Of a stretch of 64,000 nt of DNA, positions 34,501 to 49,200 are shown piece after piece; the first letter of the stretch is position 1; each line of letters begins with the position of its first letter. The stretch spans positions 87,460,364 through 87,524,363 of the forward strand of contig NC_067196.1 in the NCBI RefSeq assembly GCF_000699445.3, read 5' to 3'. This stretch comes from Schistosoma haematobium (Eukaryota; Platyhelminthes; Trematoda; Strigeidida; Schistosomatidae). A model generated the notes under the pieces. That model worked only from the letters and a program-made list of their open reading frames with translations. It did no database searches and was not told where the DNA came from. A program made the translations under genes and the position numbers.

Positions 34501-37500
34501 AGGAGATCACCTAAATTAGCGAACGGAACGAAGGGTCAGTGACACAACGACAAGACAAGCTAGAATATTCCTATACACCTCAGTTCCGCTAACTAGAGCG
34601 AGAAGATCAGGTCCAGATGAATGAATAGTATGTTCCACAAGCAGTCAAAAGCACGAACAACCACATGCACACAACTCAAGTGTATATATCCATCATAAAA
34701 ATATCCTTGAGAAATCTCACAAAACAGCATATTAAAAGAGGCAACGAACCAATGATATATAGGGTCCTTCCAAGTGGGAAATGCAACTTGAAGGTAGAAA
34801 TAAGCGCTTTTGGTGCGAAAAAGAGAAATTCAAAAATTTCGAAATAAAATTTAAAAAATAAGACGCTTACCAAGTGATTTTTGGGGACCTAGCATCCCAA
34901 CACAGATCACATCGACATATCTTCCAAATTGTTGTTTTAATCATATTTTTAGTTTCCATATGTATTTTTGCAGATAGTAAGTGGAAAGCTAGCATAGTTT
35001 GTAACCTGTGTGTATACTAACTTTCAAAAGCTGTTAGCCACCCGTTGATAAATAAGTATTTGTTTCACACCACAGACTGACTTTGGTTAGCCAACCTTTG
35101 TAAACACAGAAGAACTGGAGAAGCGGTGACCGGTGGAATCCAACCACATTGGGAGTGAAGCACACTAATAACAGCAATGGATGATGGTCACGAAGCAACG
35201 CGAACTGACTGAAGCTAAAGATGTAAACATTGTATATTAACTTCAGTGGTCTGAAGGTCCTGGATGCCTATTATGGCCATGGATGTACTAGGACAAGACG
35301 GCTATCCGATCTTTTCTGTATTTAATTGGTTGCCTAATCAAATTGTGGCAGATCATTTAGTTTCAAATGTATGGTTCTTTTTTACAGAAAAAAAAAACAA
35401 AGCTTTATCCTTATAGCAGTTTAATCCATCTATTTGAATACTAGCAAAATGATTAATAGTTGAAGAGAATAACTTTACAATGTAAGTAGTAAGAATTCTC
35501 TCACAAAGTATGTACTATACTACTGATTAATTCTTTGCCCCAAGAAACAATTGCTATAATCAATACCGTTTGGTGATGTTGAGTACCCTGAATTACATAG
35601 TTTGATTACTAAGCGTTTACATTGTCATTCTGGACAGCATAATATCAATATTGTTTGTAAGATTTAAGTAAAATCTAATTATGATCTTACAGGTTATAGA
35701 TAATTTATTTACTGTCAAATCAGTATTGACCGTGAATGGCAAAAATCTAGATAGTTTTTTATTCATTCATTCATTCAATCAATGGTAATCAACCTAGAAT
35801 ATGGCACAAATGTGTATCGATCCACGTTGTCACATTTCACATAAGCATCATAACGAAAGGAAATTAAATGAAAAACAGAAGAGCAGAAATAATGATTGTA
35901 ATGAGATTAATTACAGTAGTGAGATAAACGTTTAAGAAATATGGTTGAGAATAATATGAATGTTTTAAGTGAATATTTTTAATGATACATTGATTTGCTG
36001 CAATGCAACTCATTTACTGAAAACTCCATCCATATATAAAGGGTGATTATGGTATCCGGCTGATATAGATAGAAAATGGATTCGAATCTATGACCTAATG
36101 ATTGGAAAGTTAATGGTCTAACACACAAACAATCAATCTAAGTCATCATGTTACCACTATTTTGGTAGTTATCTTGATAATTTTATCTGACTGCATTGAT
36201 ATATTGTGGCAGTTTGGCCAGATGCACATATGTGGCAGGTTCTACATTGCTTTTATCTGATTAACCTTATCTAGCAAATATAATATGTGATGAATAGATT
36301 GTAAGAGCTGACCAAGTCAATAACTTGTATGGTTAAACATGTTTCTAACTAAAAGTTGTACAAATTCAAATCTTATTAGAAAATATTTCGTTTAATTCCT
36401 GGTATTTTCTTCATTTAAATATATATGTATGAAGTTATTGTTTCTTTGGTTTGCTTTGTAAAAGAAACCTGTTGAGATACTTTGTGATTAGAATTCGATA
36501 TTGTACCATACAAGTAATGTTGAGCAAAGCCATTAAGGGTAATATTAATGACGATAGTGATGATGATAATAATAATAATAATGCTAAAATTATGCTTGAG
36601 GTATTAAAGTTTCAAATTTCCTATCTTGTATACATATTTACATTTAATATTCTGATCTTATGAATACTTCACTGGTGGGGGTTTGGTAATATTACCGACA
36701 TATTTTGTCGTCAGTGAATATATCTTATAAGCTAATTTTTTTCTAGTCAACAGGATTCACAAGAATTCTTACGATATGTATTGGAAGGTCTTCATATGGA
36801 AGTTAATCGTGTTCAAAAGCGTCCAAATCCCATTAAGCCAAATTATGAAGCGGAAGATTGTCTCCCGTGAGTTTGATTTTCATTATTTTTAAAAAAGAAA
36901 ATTCGGCAGGACTATTCTACACCTACGACCGCCGAATTTATGAAATGCCTTGAGATTAGCAGAACACGATGTGACTTTCGTGTAAGAACTCTAAAAATAT
37001 AGACAAATGAAATACGAGGGTTAGGAGTTTTAACTAAATATCGATAATTCGTGCTTGATATCATAGTTTCGTAACCCGAAAAGACCCTGTCTATTAGCTT
37101 TACATCTTTTAAAACCCGACTCCTAACCCTAAAATTTTTAGATCCTAGTTCCTAAACCCAAAGCTCTTAAGCCTAATACTCCTCAACATTAGCTCTTCAT
37201 ATTAATACTCCTAACCTTAAACCTGAATTCTAACTTTAAATCTCTTAACTGTAACACTTCTAACCCAAACATCTTGACCGTAACGGTTCATTGAGGAAAC
37301 CATCATACATTCCTTTCGAAATACGAAATATTAAAAAAATCATAAGTTTTACCAACAAGCTTTCCGTAACAGCGTTATAAATTTTGGCATCGGTTAGCTT
37401 AATTTTAATTGATTGCTCAAGGATGCCGATATGGCACAGCTTTACCAAAATTGCCTATTACTTTTATTTCGATAGAAAAGTGTAGAATTATGTTATATTT

Positions 37501-40209
37501 TAATTCTTGTGATGTTATATTAAAAAATACTTTGTGAATCAGTTGTCATTTATTATGTATCCTTTCCGATATTGGAATAAACGTAGGTTTAAATGGAAAA
37601 ACAGAACAAGATTAATTGGAGAATACAATGATTTATAAATATAATTTGTAATTTTCACTAATTGGATAGGTCCATATAGAGTGAATGCAATAGTTAGGAA
37701 TTGGGTTTTTTAACAGGTTTTTCAAAATTTATAATTGCTTGAAACAGCTGTATGGAAATGTATAAACAAGTCAAAATATGTAAATCTAGTATACTTATAA
37801 GATCAATTATCTCGATGATTCGTTTTCTCTATTATAAATTATTGGTGTTGATGGTTAGCTAACAAAAATGCAGCCATATACAGTGTAAAGAATACTAAAG
37901 AGAAAGTAATGTAATGCAGTGAATGTATTATATTCTGTCTCGACCGTTGCTGCTACCTTGACGTGGTGGTTGGGCTTGCCTATTGTGATGAACCAATCGA
38001 GCTATACTGGCTGGAAAACTGTTCCTCAAGGTCTTACCATGCCAGATAGGTCGGTTGAACAACGGTAGAACTAGAAGCAGCAAACACAAAGTCCTAGAGC
38101 GAGGTCGTACTGCTGATTGTACAAAGTTGTGACGGCAGTAAAGTGTTTCCCTCGGACAACCAGCACAACAGAGATGCTGCCTTCCCACAAGGAGGGGTTG
38201 GGTTAGAAAAGGTCGACCATAAAAATGTACACTTCACCTTATCCCACGGATATCCGTCTCCGGCGATAAGGTGTCAACAAGTACGGAGCTAACACAAAAA
38301 TTACTCACAAAAAGTTGTGTGTGACCGACTTCAAGCAGTTGTCCCTTGGACACTGTGGTCACGCTCTCAGGTCACTAAGACCACTTTTTATCCAATTTCT
38401 TTTTCAAGTACCTCTAGAAGAAGTCTTCCACAGTGTGGGCAACCGGGAAGTGATAACTGTCCTCATACTTTTAACAATACTCAAGACCACTGCATTCATC
38501 ATGTTCTATAATTAATGTCATTCTTGTTTATGATTTAAATTTGTAAAGGAAACTAAATACATGAAATTTCAGTTTGGTTGTGTATAATAATTGGAAGATC
38601 AAGTAAAATAGGTGAAAGTAATCCTCTATTATTATTATTGTATGTGTTTGAGAATAGAAACTTATTAAATATTGTACAGTGTAATGGAACGAAGTCGCCA
38701 GAATGGTTTGCTTCACTGAATAAATTGTAATAAAAAGATTGATTTTGTCACATTCTGTCCAATAAAAGAGAAGTGAATAACTGTTTCTTATTGGTTTGAG
38801 ACTGAATATCGATGCGTACCCACAATTTCACAAGAGATAAAATTCAGAAACATTTGATGTAACTCTGAGTATTGTACCTACAGATCACTGAACGTGAATT
38901 CAATGATCTTCATTTTTGGCTTTAGTCTATAACTGATACAATACAATTGGCAGTCAATGTAATCAGAGGATAACAGATCTGCAAACCCATGGACATTCTA
39001 ATGTAAGGTCATACGTCTCAGTTAGACATAAGTGGATAGTAAAAGGGTTATAAATTCTATGAAGCAATAAACCGTATACATTATCCATATATAGAAGAAA
39101 TAGTTGATATTTCGTATTTATATTGAGGATTTTTGTAACTTTGATTATTAAATTACTCATGTAGATATCACTACATCTCATCGTTTAATAATGCTCATTA
39201 CTTAGAGTCAACTTTAAATGATAACTGTTGAAATTAACTTAGTTGACAACTTTTAGCGAGTTTTGAGTCGACCTTGAGGAAAAAAGTAAACCAAAATACG
39301 AGTGATATAGATGAATAATTTAGCTTAGGAGTTAGGGTTAGCACTACGCTTTATAGATTATTGTTAAACATTAGAATTGAGATCAGGATATAAAGGTTAG
39401 GGCAAGGGATCATGGTTGGAAATAGAACAAAGAATGGTTTATCGTCATATGGATAAATACTTGTGAACGTAGTTCTTTTATTTTAAATATCAAAAACATC
39501 CAAGTTACCTTCAAGAAATTATGATTTATATTCCATATAATTTGGTCTTATTATGTTACCGATTTCCAGACTCTTAGTAACTAGAATACTGATAGGCTGC
39601 ATTCAACTTTTGACAAGACAGTAACTTCCCGCCACCGTGTTTTAAATTTTAGGTGAAAATTCAACGTCTAAAATATCAAATATGATTGCTTCGTCAGTTT
39701 AGTATGATTTCACCCGAAAACTGAGTGTTAGAATAGTATTCTAATAAATTGTATTTCCATGTTTTCTTGTCATTTCATGAAGATGAAGCATTCAAGTTCA
39801 ATCTAAATTATGGGATTACTTTTTTGATAAATAAGCGAATGTTGTACGAATTACTAAATATTTGTAAATTTAAATGTAACTTACATTACGAACTGTATTT
39901 CGCTAGAAGAACGCTGGAAACAAGATGTTTTTTTAAACGGTCTTTTCATCTAAGTATGGAACTCTTCAACAGTGGACACCTAGGACCCTTCTATGTAGCT
40001 GATTTAAATTTATGTAATATAAATGTAATGTACAAGTATTTCATTGCATAAGCTACCTTCCAAGCAATTAAAATAGATGTAATAAAACTGAATCTATAAG
40101 TATTTCACAAATTGAAATTTCAGAATAGTATTTTTTAAATAAAAGTTCCATTGAAACTGTTTTACACAACAGTTTAGTACTGCTTATTTCCTCATAATGT
40201 CTCTTCAGA

Positions 40210-40276
<67 letters not shown>

Positions 40277-43200
40277 CTTATTTGGTTACCAACTCACATT
40301 CATCAAAACGCGACAATGATCCATAGTTATTGAGTGTGTTTGAGTTACATTGGTAAAACTGATCGTATTTCGTGAATAATAAGTTGATAAAACTCATCGG
40401 TTGTATAGATCAGGTAGTGTGAATAAAATCTAGTCATAATTAAAGGGATGCTTTTCATAGAACTGAAGTGTCATTTCCCTTTTCATTTCTTTATTTTCCC
40501 TTATTGTCATTTTTAACGGTTCCCTATATTCTGTGGATTTTATATGTCTATATTTTAGGGAAATACGTCTCATTAAATGTACATACTTTTGCGTTTGTGA
40601 TTCTGCCTAGTTTTCTCACATTAACAATTATTTGTTTGTCCATCCATCTGTTTCTGTGTCTTTAGGCGTATGTATACGCTGCTGGCAACAAGATAAATAA
40701 TTATGGTTGAGTGATACGATATTTTGAGCTAACCCCATATTCAAGTAGACATAAACGAAGTGACATCTGTCACAAGTATGTTTTAACCCAAAGTTTCCCC
40801 GTCATATTAACATAATTTGACGAGAGATTAACAGGATACATAGAAAGAAGTAAAGTAATAGTAATGTTTACGATAGTAAGAACAACAACTTCAGATAGGG
40901 GATTTCTTTCTATGGTTGTCATTATTGTTGCTACGATTGGATAATCTTGCGTAATTTCTTGAATGTCAGGTTAAAGGTAGAATTTTTAGTAATACATATA
41001 GGACGTTTCCAACCATTAAAATACCAATATTTGTTGCTAATCATACAAATAGAAATGCATCTAAAAGAAACATACATTTTCTGCACAATTCAAGATAAAA
41101 TGTAAAACTCAAAATACTGATTATTCACTTTACATTTTACAAAATGACTTTATTATTGATATGATTATTTGTAAGCTAGCTAATGCACACTATTGCTGAG
41201 TGGGTTTCCAATCACAATACTTAAATTTTTAGTGCTTTTATGAATAAACACCTCTGAGGAATGACCTAATGTTATAAGGCTCAATACATTTTAAGTACTG
41301 TCTGGTTGTCAATATATCATTATTTTCCAACGATCATAAGTGATTACTATTCAATGCACTGCGGCTTGTGTAACTGGGTCATTTCCTTTTCTATTTTTAG
41401 AAATTTTCGATAGGTTTCTATAATAAAAAAAATAAATTGGATTGGCACGTGTTGTTTAGTTGATTCTCTTCCTTCCGTTTAGTTGTTCAGTCAGCTCTAA
41501 TTACAATATTGCAAAAAATATACGAAAAGATTTTATATCCAGGCTATCGATTGCGCTGATACATGTCTGTCTAACGATCATATCCTGTGACCTAGCGATC
41601 ACCCAATTAATTTGAAATTCTATTATTGTGGGCTTGGGTGTACTTTTCAATGGCATAGCCACGTGACTTCAAGGTGAGGTGGTCACGTGTACTTTCCTCA
41701 ACAAGCCTTGTGGTTGGTTAAACATTTGAACCTATTGTTACATGATGTAACAATAATGTACTTTGACTGAGTCTATTGCTGAATACATGTTTATGTTGGA
41801 ATGAATTTTATAATATAGGGTTTATTTAACAGGTTTAGTAACCTAGCCTTTGTCCTCAAAATCATATGTAGATGGATTCCATTAAATTTAAACATTGTTA
41901 ATGTCATGTATGAAAAATTAAGAGTTTTTAATAAAAACAATGTATTTATAATATCCCAATGAATAGAAAAACAAAGTTTTTTTTAAATTCTCTGATGTTT
42001 TGTGACTAAGTGTAAATCACTTCTTCAGAGAATAAATAGACAAACTAGATCGAATTGGAATTTACTTGGTATTGTTTGGTTTGTATCTTCCCGTTGAGGT
42101 TTATGACTGAAATTGATCAGTCTGTTATTGGCATATGTACATACTGTGCGTATACCTCGATATTGCCATAATTCACAAGCTTTTTGTAAGCAATGATGGA
42201 TAGTGGCTAACAGTGGAATCCCGGACGCGCATTTCGTCCTGTTTGGCACTCGCCAGCTGGATGTACCTGCATCTCAGAGTTGATGTTCACTCTGGGACTC
42301 GAACCCAGCACCATTCGCTTCAAACGCCATCGCGTTATCCACTTAGCTACTGAGTCGTGATAGCCACTTGCTTGTGCAATGGTGTGAATTTAAATTCACT
42401 TGGTATTGTTTGGTTTGTATCTCCTCATTGAGGTTTAAGACTGCAATTGATCAGTCTGTCATTGGCATATGTGCATACTGTGCGTATGCCTCGATACTGC
42501 TTTAATTCACAAGCTTTTTGTAAGCAAATTAAATTAAATTGGGTCAATTTATTTGAAATTACTAAGTCGAACTTTGTTAATAACACCTATTAAAACAGTT
42601 TTGTATTTGTTCCTAAAACCAACACGTTTAAGTCAATTTACTGGTACTGGGAGGTGGGGAACCGTTAAAATAATAGCATGCCAACTTATATGCGATCAAG
42701 GCGCTCATGCTTCATAGCGAACATGATAACCTCATAGTATTGAAAGCGAAAGCAATTTTGTTCAAGTATTTTGAAGCATTTGAAATCCATAGATTAAATG
42801 AATCTCTTGAAATCCTTTGACATATTTTCAGTGGTGGATGGATTAGAGGTAGTTTGAAAGTAAGCTAGATGCCACTATATCAAAATCTGAAATCTATCCC
42901 TGAAGTCATTGACTACTGGTTCGGATCATATGGGAAAATATGGACTTCTTAGTTGAAGCCATTGTGATTTCGTAGTATACAGTAGGAGAACCTATAAGCA
43001 AATATATTATGTGTATAAAAATGAATCATGATGAAGTCTGGCATGTTATGAGCTGTTAATCCAGTTTGTTAAACATTTCTTAAATATCATTTAGAGAGAT
43101 AAACACAAAGAAGTCCTACAGGATGAAAATAATAACACTAATATTTTAAGTGAAATGAAAGATAGGGGAGAATGTAGGTTAGATAATGTAGTCTAAAGCA

Positions 43201-46200
43201 CAAGGTTAAATATTATTCAATATTGTCGGTAGACGGTAGTGTATAGTTGATATTGTCAATGTTAAAGCAACGGATTCTAAGACAATATCACTTAGTCTCT
43301 CATCATCTATTTCATTTGCTTCACTTACACCGTTGGCAGACGGAGAATAAATATGCTTTCTAATTAAAGTATCCTAGGAAAAATAGCTACTAAATGATGG
43401 TAAGTCCCATATTTGTAACCAGAGATCTAACATTTAATGCTCCTTGATGTTCAATGGTTCGCTAGATGATTTCAGTTTGTCATGAGAAACTACCTTCAAA
43501 ATGTGTATCCACCAGAGTTTGGCAGTAGTAATCTCTTTAATGTTTCATTTAAATACTTATGTGAAATATTTATTATATGTAGACCGCATTAGTATGCGTT
43601 GTTCTCTTAATTATTACATTCATACTCCATTTACCATTCAGTCACTTGTAGAACAAATGAATTGATTCGTTATCCAGGCATAAAATGCTTCAATCTTGTT
43701 CCTTTTTCTCTTTAGCTATCGATTACCTGGGTAGATGTTTGTCTAAACATCAAATCATGTGACATAAGTTTTATCCAATGAATTTGAACAATTCGGATTG
43801 TAGAACTGATTGTAACTATCGTGACTATAAGATGTGATTACATGCACTTTCCTCAGCGTATTTGGTGCTGTATATCTCCATTTTAATTCTAGGTTATTTC
43901 CCATGATAATAAATTTTAGGTTATTTATAAAAGCGCGTGAGTAAATAGTTCGGCTAGCACATATGATTCGTTAAAAGGGATCGGAAAATTGTTTACAGTA
44001 TTATGAAAATTGTAAAGTAAATAGTATAAAAAAATCAAACAGCCAGCCAAAATTGACCGAGTTAATTGTTATAATATCGAAGTGATAGTCAGGTACTTGT
44101 CTTTATACATGATGATTGATCTTTTGTAGTCTATAAAAGAGAACAGAACCATATATATTTTGATTCCTTAAAGAAAGAGTTGTTTTTAATTTCATCAAAT
44201 TAGATTATATTGGTACTTATTGTATTAGTTTCCTGCAACCACAATATTTCTGATTACGTTGGAATCCCATGATTTGTCATTTATTAAGTCGTTTGCCAAA
44301 TAAAGATTGTATTTATAAAGGAAAACGTTTCTGAATCTTCTATATTTCACACTTTTGGCTTATTGAACTGATGAAAATAATCTTGATAAATAGATGATGT
44401 TCAATAACAACACTATGTAATTGACTAGTAACTGCTCACAAGATCTTAGCATTGTTTGATTTAGTTGTATACCTGTTAGTATCCACAACATCCGTCTCAT
44501 ACACACGTTTCCTGAACTGTCGGCCAGTTACAGATACAAATGATAAGAGTGAAAAGTGACTAGGAAACTTTTATTGAAAAACTAAATAATTAGATACAAA
44601 AATCATTGCTGTTTATTTACATTTGTCTTTCCAACATTACATTCTCTTTAGTCTATCAACAACGGTAACTGAAGGAAGTGTTTTCTTTTAGATTAATTAT
44701 TATTTATATACTTTCGTGTGTGTTTATTTAACACTTCTTCCCCCCTCCCTCACGTGTACGAATTTTTGTTTTTCAAAACATAAACAAAGTACTTAATAGG
44801 CTCATTTACCAATGAAAAGAATATTAAATATTTACGTCCGATGTTCAGTTGTTATCTCATATTTGTTTACATCCGTATGATATAAATATATCCACTCTCT
44901 ACTTAAGCCCAGTTGAATTTGTTTACCGATTATTTTGTTTGTTTTTTTCGGAAGAACGTCAATTATTTGTTCCGTTATCATAGTTTTTTATTATTATATT
45001 TTAACCATAACCTATTTATCCAATTTCCCCCCCTATGTATAAGTTGATCAGAGTTTGTTTTTGGTCTCCCGAAAAATGAGGACAAAATGGATCCTGTTTA
45101 AACTTTTTCATGGCATTGGAATAGTTAGAGTGTGACAGACATCATTTTAACACTGTTGACATTTTTGTTAAAATTGCATTACTATTATAAAATAATGGTT
45201 CAGTTAATTTAATGAAATTTATCAAAGTAACTCAATTGATCTAACTGTTAATACACTAACAACATTTAACTGAATAGATAGATTCTCGAAATATATAAGT
45301 CTTGTTAGTTTACTGATTAAATATGTACATATATGTATTGGTGAATTAAAGCTATTATTTATATTTGGACAGTATTCAATCAAGATAGTATGAGTTACTT
45401 GTTGGTTCAATAAACAATTACTATTTTAAGGTCACAAAGTAATCAATAATGTTTCGATTGACGACTGTTATACCAGTTAATTAAGGTCACAAAACTAACG
45501 TTCATCGGAATTGGATTCTGTAATATAAATACAAACGTACATCAAGAGGATAATTTATAACCCTTAGAGTATGAGTTTCATGGCATAGTTTCATCTTATG
45601 TTAAAAGATGATCATAGTCAACAAGTACTATCCATTAACATGTTCCAATGAGATAACTCCAAATTCCTTTTCAATATAGAGATTAGTAAGAAAATCTTGC
45701 ACTGTACCATGAACAGTAATTCAGGATTTTAAGCATTGATATACCTTGATAAGTATATCTTACAGCTTACACTAGCTTACAGTAATTCTTTTCTCTAAAG
45801 CTGACCAACCTAGCTTCAGTTGTTACATGAATTTGTCTAATTATCCATTCTCTGAAAACAAGAAGACTAGGTCTTGTGTGATCCTGGATAGATGATACAA
45901 GTACACTTGTCATCGTAATAAATATAATATCACTACCACAATCAATAAGTAGAAACATGATTTTATGAGTCAGTCTTTATTCAAACTAGCGTAAACCAGG
46001 AAATATATGACAGGTAAGTAGGAATTCACATTTGATTGCAACAAATTTTACGTACAAGATCTAAACGAGCTATAGAAAATTAATTGAAGGAAAAGAGGAA
46101 ATGAACCATCGAACTGTTGACAGGTTTCATGCAAAGAAATAGCAGCTATTGAGCTGTCTCTGTTTGGATGTTTTATTCACTTTGAATGATTTATTTTATA

Positions 46201-49200
46201 CCAAAGTTTATGTCGCAGATTAATCTTAATTAGGTAGCTATCAAGAATTAGGTAGTTCTGGACATTTGTTTCTTCCCAATCTAGGCTCCTCAGAAGTTTA
46301 CATCCACAATCCCTTCGGAACTCGAACCCAGGACTATCAGTATCATAGTAAGGATTTAACCTTTAGGCTGCTGTGTCAGTTTCCCGTGGTTTACATTCGT
46401 TTTTATGTATTTCAGGATATCTATAAATGTAAGTAAGGGTTGTCCAAAAAAGTCAAATTAATCTTTTGCTGATCAAAAACTTTGAAAAATGACCATTCAA
46501 ATCTAAAAACCAATACATTGGTCATTTTTCCCGACCTAATCGATCAGTCATGTAAAATATCACTAATAACAGCATATTTTTCAGAAGCCTCCACAAAAAT
46601 TCAATTTCGCTGTTAATCACATCAATAATGTCCGACGTTTTTTTTTATAGATCAGTTAGTCTTAAATTTCAATCTGTCTACCTTTTCACTTAATTCATTG
46701 TTCATAAGTCGTATGTTTACGGTCAGGCCTACACAGTGATGTTTAATATGACAACATTTCTAATGTCCTTTTTTATCAGATTTAACAATACACTTGACTT
46801 TTCCATTTTATTTGTGTAATATTTTCAAATTGAATGGTTTCTGTTCAATTAACTTAATTTAGAGACAATGAAAAGGCTAATTTATATTGGAAACGATATT
46901 TATCTATGGACAATAGCGAAATCGTAGGTAAGTTGTGAATTTGTACTTTTTCTCGATTCGATACATTTAAAAATGAAGAACAATATTTTTCGAGTGTAGC
47001 TGGTTTATATGCTCAATTTTAAACTAATTTATTATGAGGCTTAGCGATACCCAAGAAAAGTTTTCAGTATAGTGTTATTGAATCGGATGAAAGATTTTGC
47101 GATCGCCCAACTTCAAGATCAACAGGTTACATCCCGTAACGATCGATTGTGTACTGGAATTCGTCACTATACTTCAACCTCCTCGATTATGAGAAGGCAT
47201 TTAGGAGCGCGGATAGGATAACCTCATGGAACGTTCTTTGACACTATGGAGTGAGTAGCTGAGAATATCGTCAGCATCATCCGGAATTTATACGACAGAT
47301 TACACTGCGAAGCTGTGCATGGAAGTCAGATACATTTCAAGTGAACATCGGTGTCAGACAAAACTGCTTACTCTCCCCCTTTCTTTTTCTTCTAGCGGTT
47401 AAATGGATTATGAAGACCTCCGCATCTAGGGGAAAGTACGGAATGCAATGGACAGTTTGAATGCAATTAGAAGATTTGGACTTCACAGATGACTTAGCTC
47501 TTCTATACCATACACATCAAAAAATGCAGGTCAAGACAACCAGTGTAACAACAGCCTCTGTATTAGTTGGTTTCAACATGTACAAGGGAAAACCAACATC
47601 GTCAAATAAAACATGGAGAATACCAACCCAATCACACTTGATGGAGAATTCCAGGTACCTAGGAATCGTCATCGATGAACAAGGAGGATCCGATGCAGAC
47701 TTAAAGGCAAGGATTGCAAAATCAAGGGCAGAATTCCTATAATGGAAGAACATATGGAACCCGAAACAACTTTCGACCAATATCAAAGTCATAATTTCCA
47801 ATACGAACGTCAATACAGTCCTACTGTATGGAGCCGAAACCTGGTGAACTGTTGCAACCATCATCAAAATAGTACAAGCATTCATAAACAACTGTCTACG
47901 CAAGATGCTGAATGTCCGTTGGTCGGATATTATCAGCAACAGCTTACTGTAGGAGAAAACAAACCAGCTTCCAACTGAAGAGGAAATTAAGAATTGACGC
48001 TGGAAATGGATAGGACATACATTACGGGAATCGCCAAACGGCATCACGAAGCAAGCCCTAACTTAAAATCCTGACGGGAAACGGAAAAGGAGGGGGGTAA
48101 GAAAGTTAACGATACTATCTGGTTGTCCGAACCGCAGTAGTTAGATGAATTAGGGTTAGAACATATGACTGATAGTAATAACGATAACAATAATAATAAA
48201 ATTCTGGATAGCTTTATACACTAGACTGCCGCGCTGCATATAAATTCGATACATCTCACTGAACTATTTGAAACAACAAGCGTTTAAATATTACCATTCG
48301 AAAATGTCACGTTATTGTTGCTGACACCAATTGGTATATTGTCAAAAGTAGTGCTAATATGAGAATTATTGCTCTAGATGATAGAGTATTATGTCATACT
48401 GTCGATTCTACTAAATGTAAATATCTTTAATATAATTCTTTCCACTGATTCGTTACACAGTAGAAAATTACACTTAAAGTAGTGACAATTTTAAGGTGTC
48501 ACTCAAATTTATAAAAATACTCAGTTACTCATTGTTATATGATTGTGATACATTTATGAACTGAATGATGTTAAATAGTTGAAACACGACGATACGATTA
48601 ATTAATTTGAAGTAATCTTGCACGATCCCTGGATATTCCATTTGACCATACATTGGGGCGCGTGTTGTCGATGCACACTGCTTAGAAGTTTGAAAACGAG
48701 GACAGAGGAACCGTACAGTATGTGCATCGTAACTTACAGTGATTTTCAAGTTTGTGCCATTTTGTAATAAAAATATGACCTACGAAATTGGTATTTTATT
48801 ATGTCTCAGTGTGACTCTGAAGAATGCTTAAGTTGTTACTGAATGTTGCATTAACGTTTCTCGTCAATTTGACACGTTTAAAACAAAAATGAAAGAAAAC
48901 GTTTTGAAATGAAGTTCATTGCTAACATTCTCAATTTAAACTCAGTTATTAATGGATGACAGGAGTTACCTTTCTTTTGTAATAATGATACTAATAATAG
49001 TTCTTTTGCAGGTTTATTTACTCGTATTCAAGTCATATTGTTTGATGTGTAAGGCATGCCATAACTCAAATATCTAAAGTGAATTCTTTGCCATATAAAA
49101 TTCATTTGTATCAAACCAATATGTTAGTTATTTTTTCTTCAAAATCCACGTTATAAACGTTAAAAACAGTCTCATACTTTCTCTTTTGAAGTTCATCTTC

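Noticed and set aside
40212..40272. (TA)n tract as an origin or regulatory element
   Set aside because: Plain dinucleotide repeat; nothing else supports a function.
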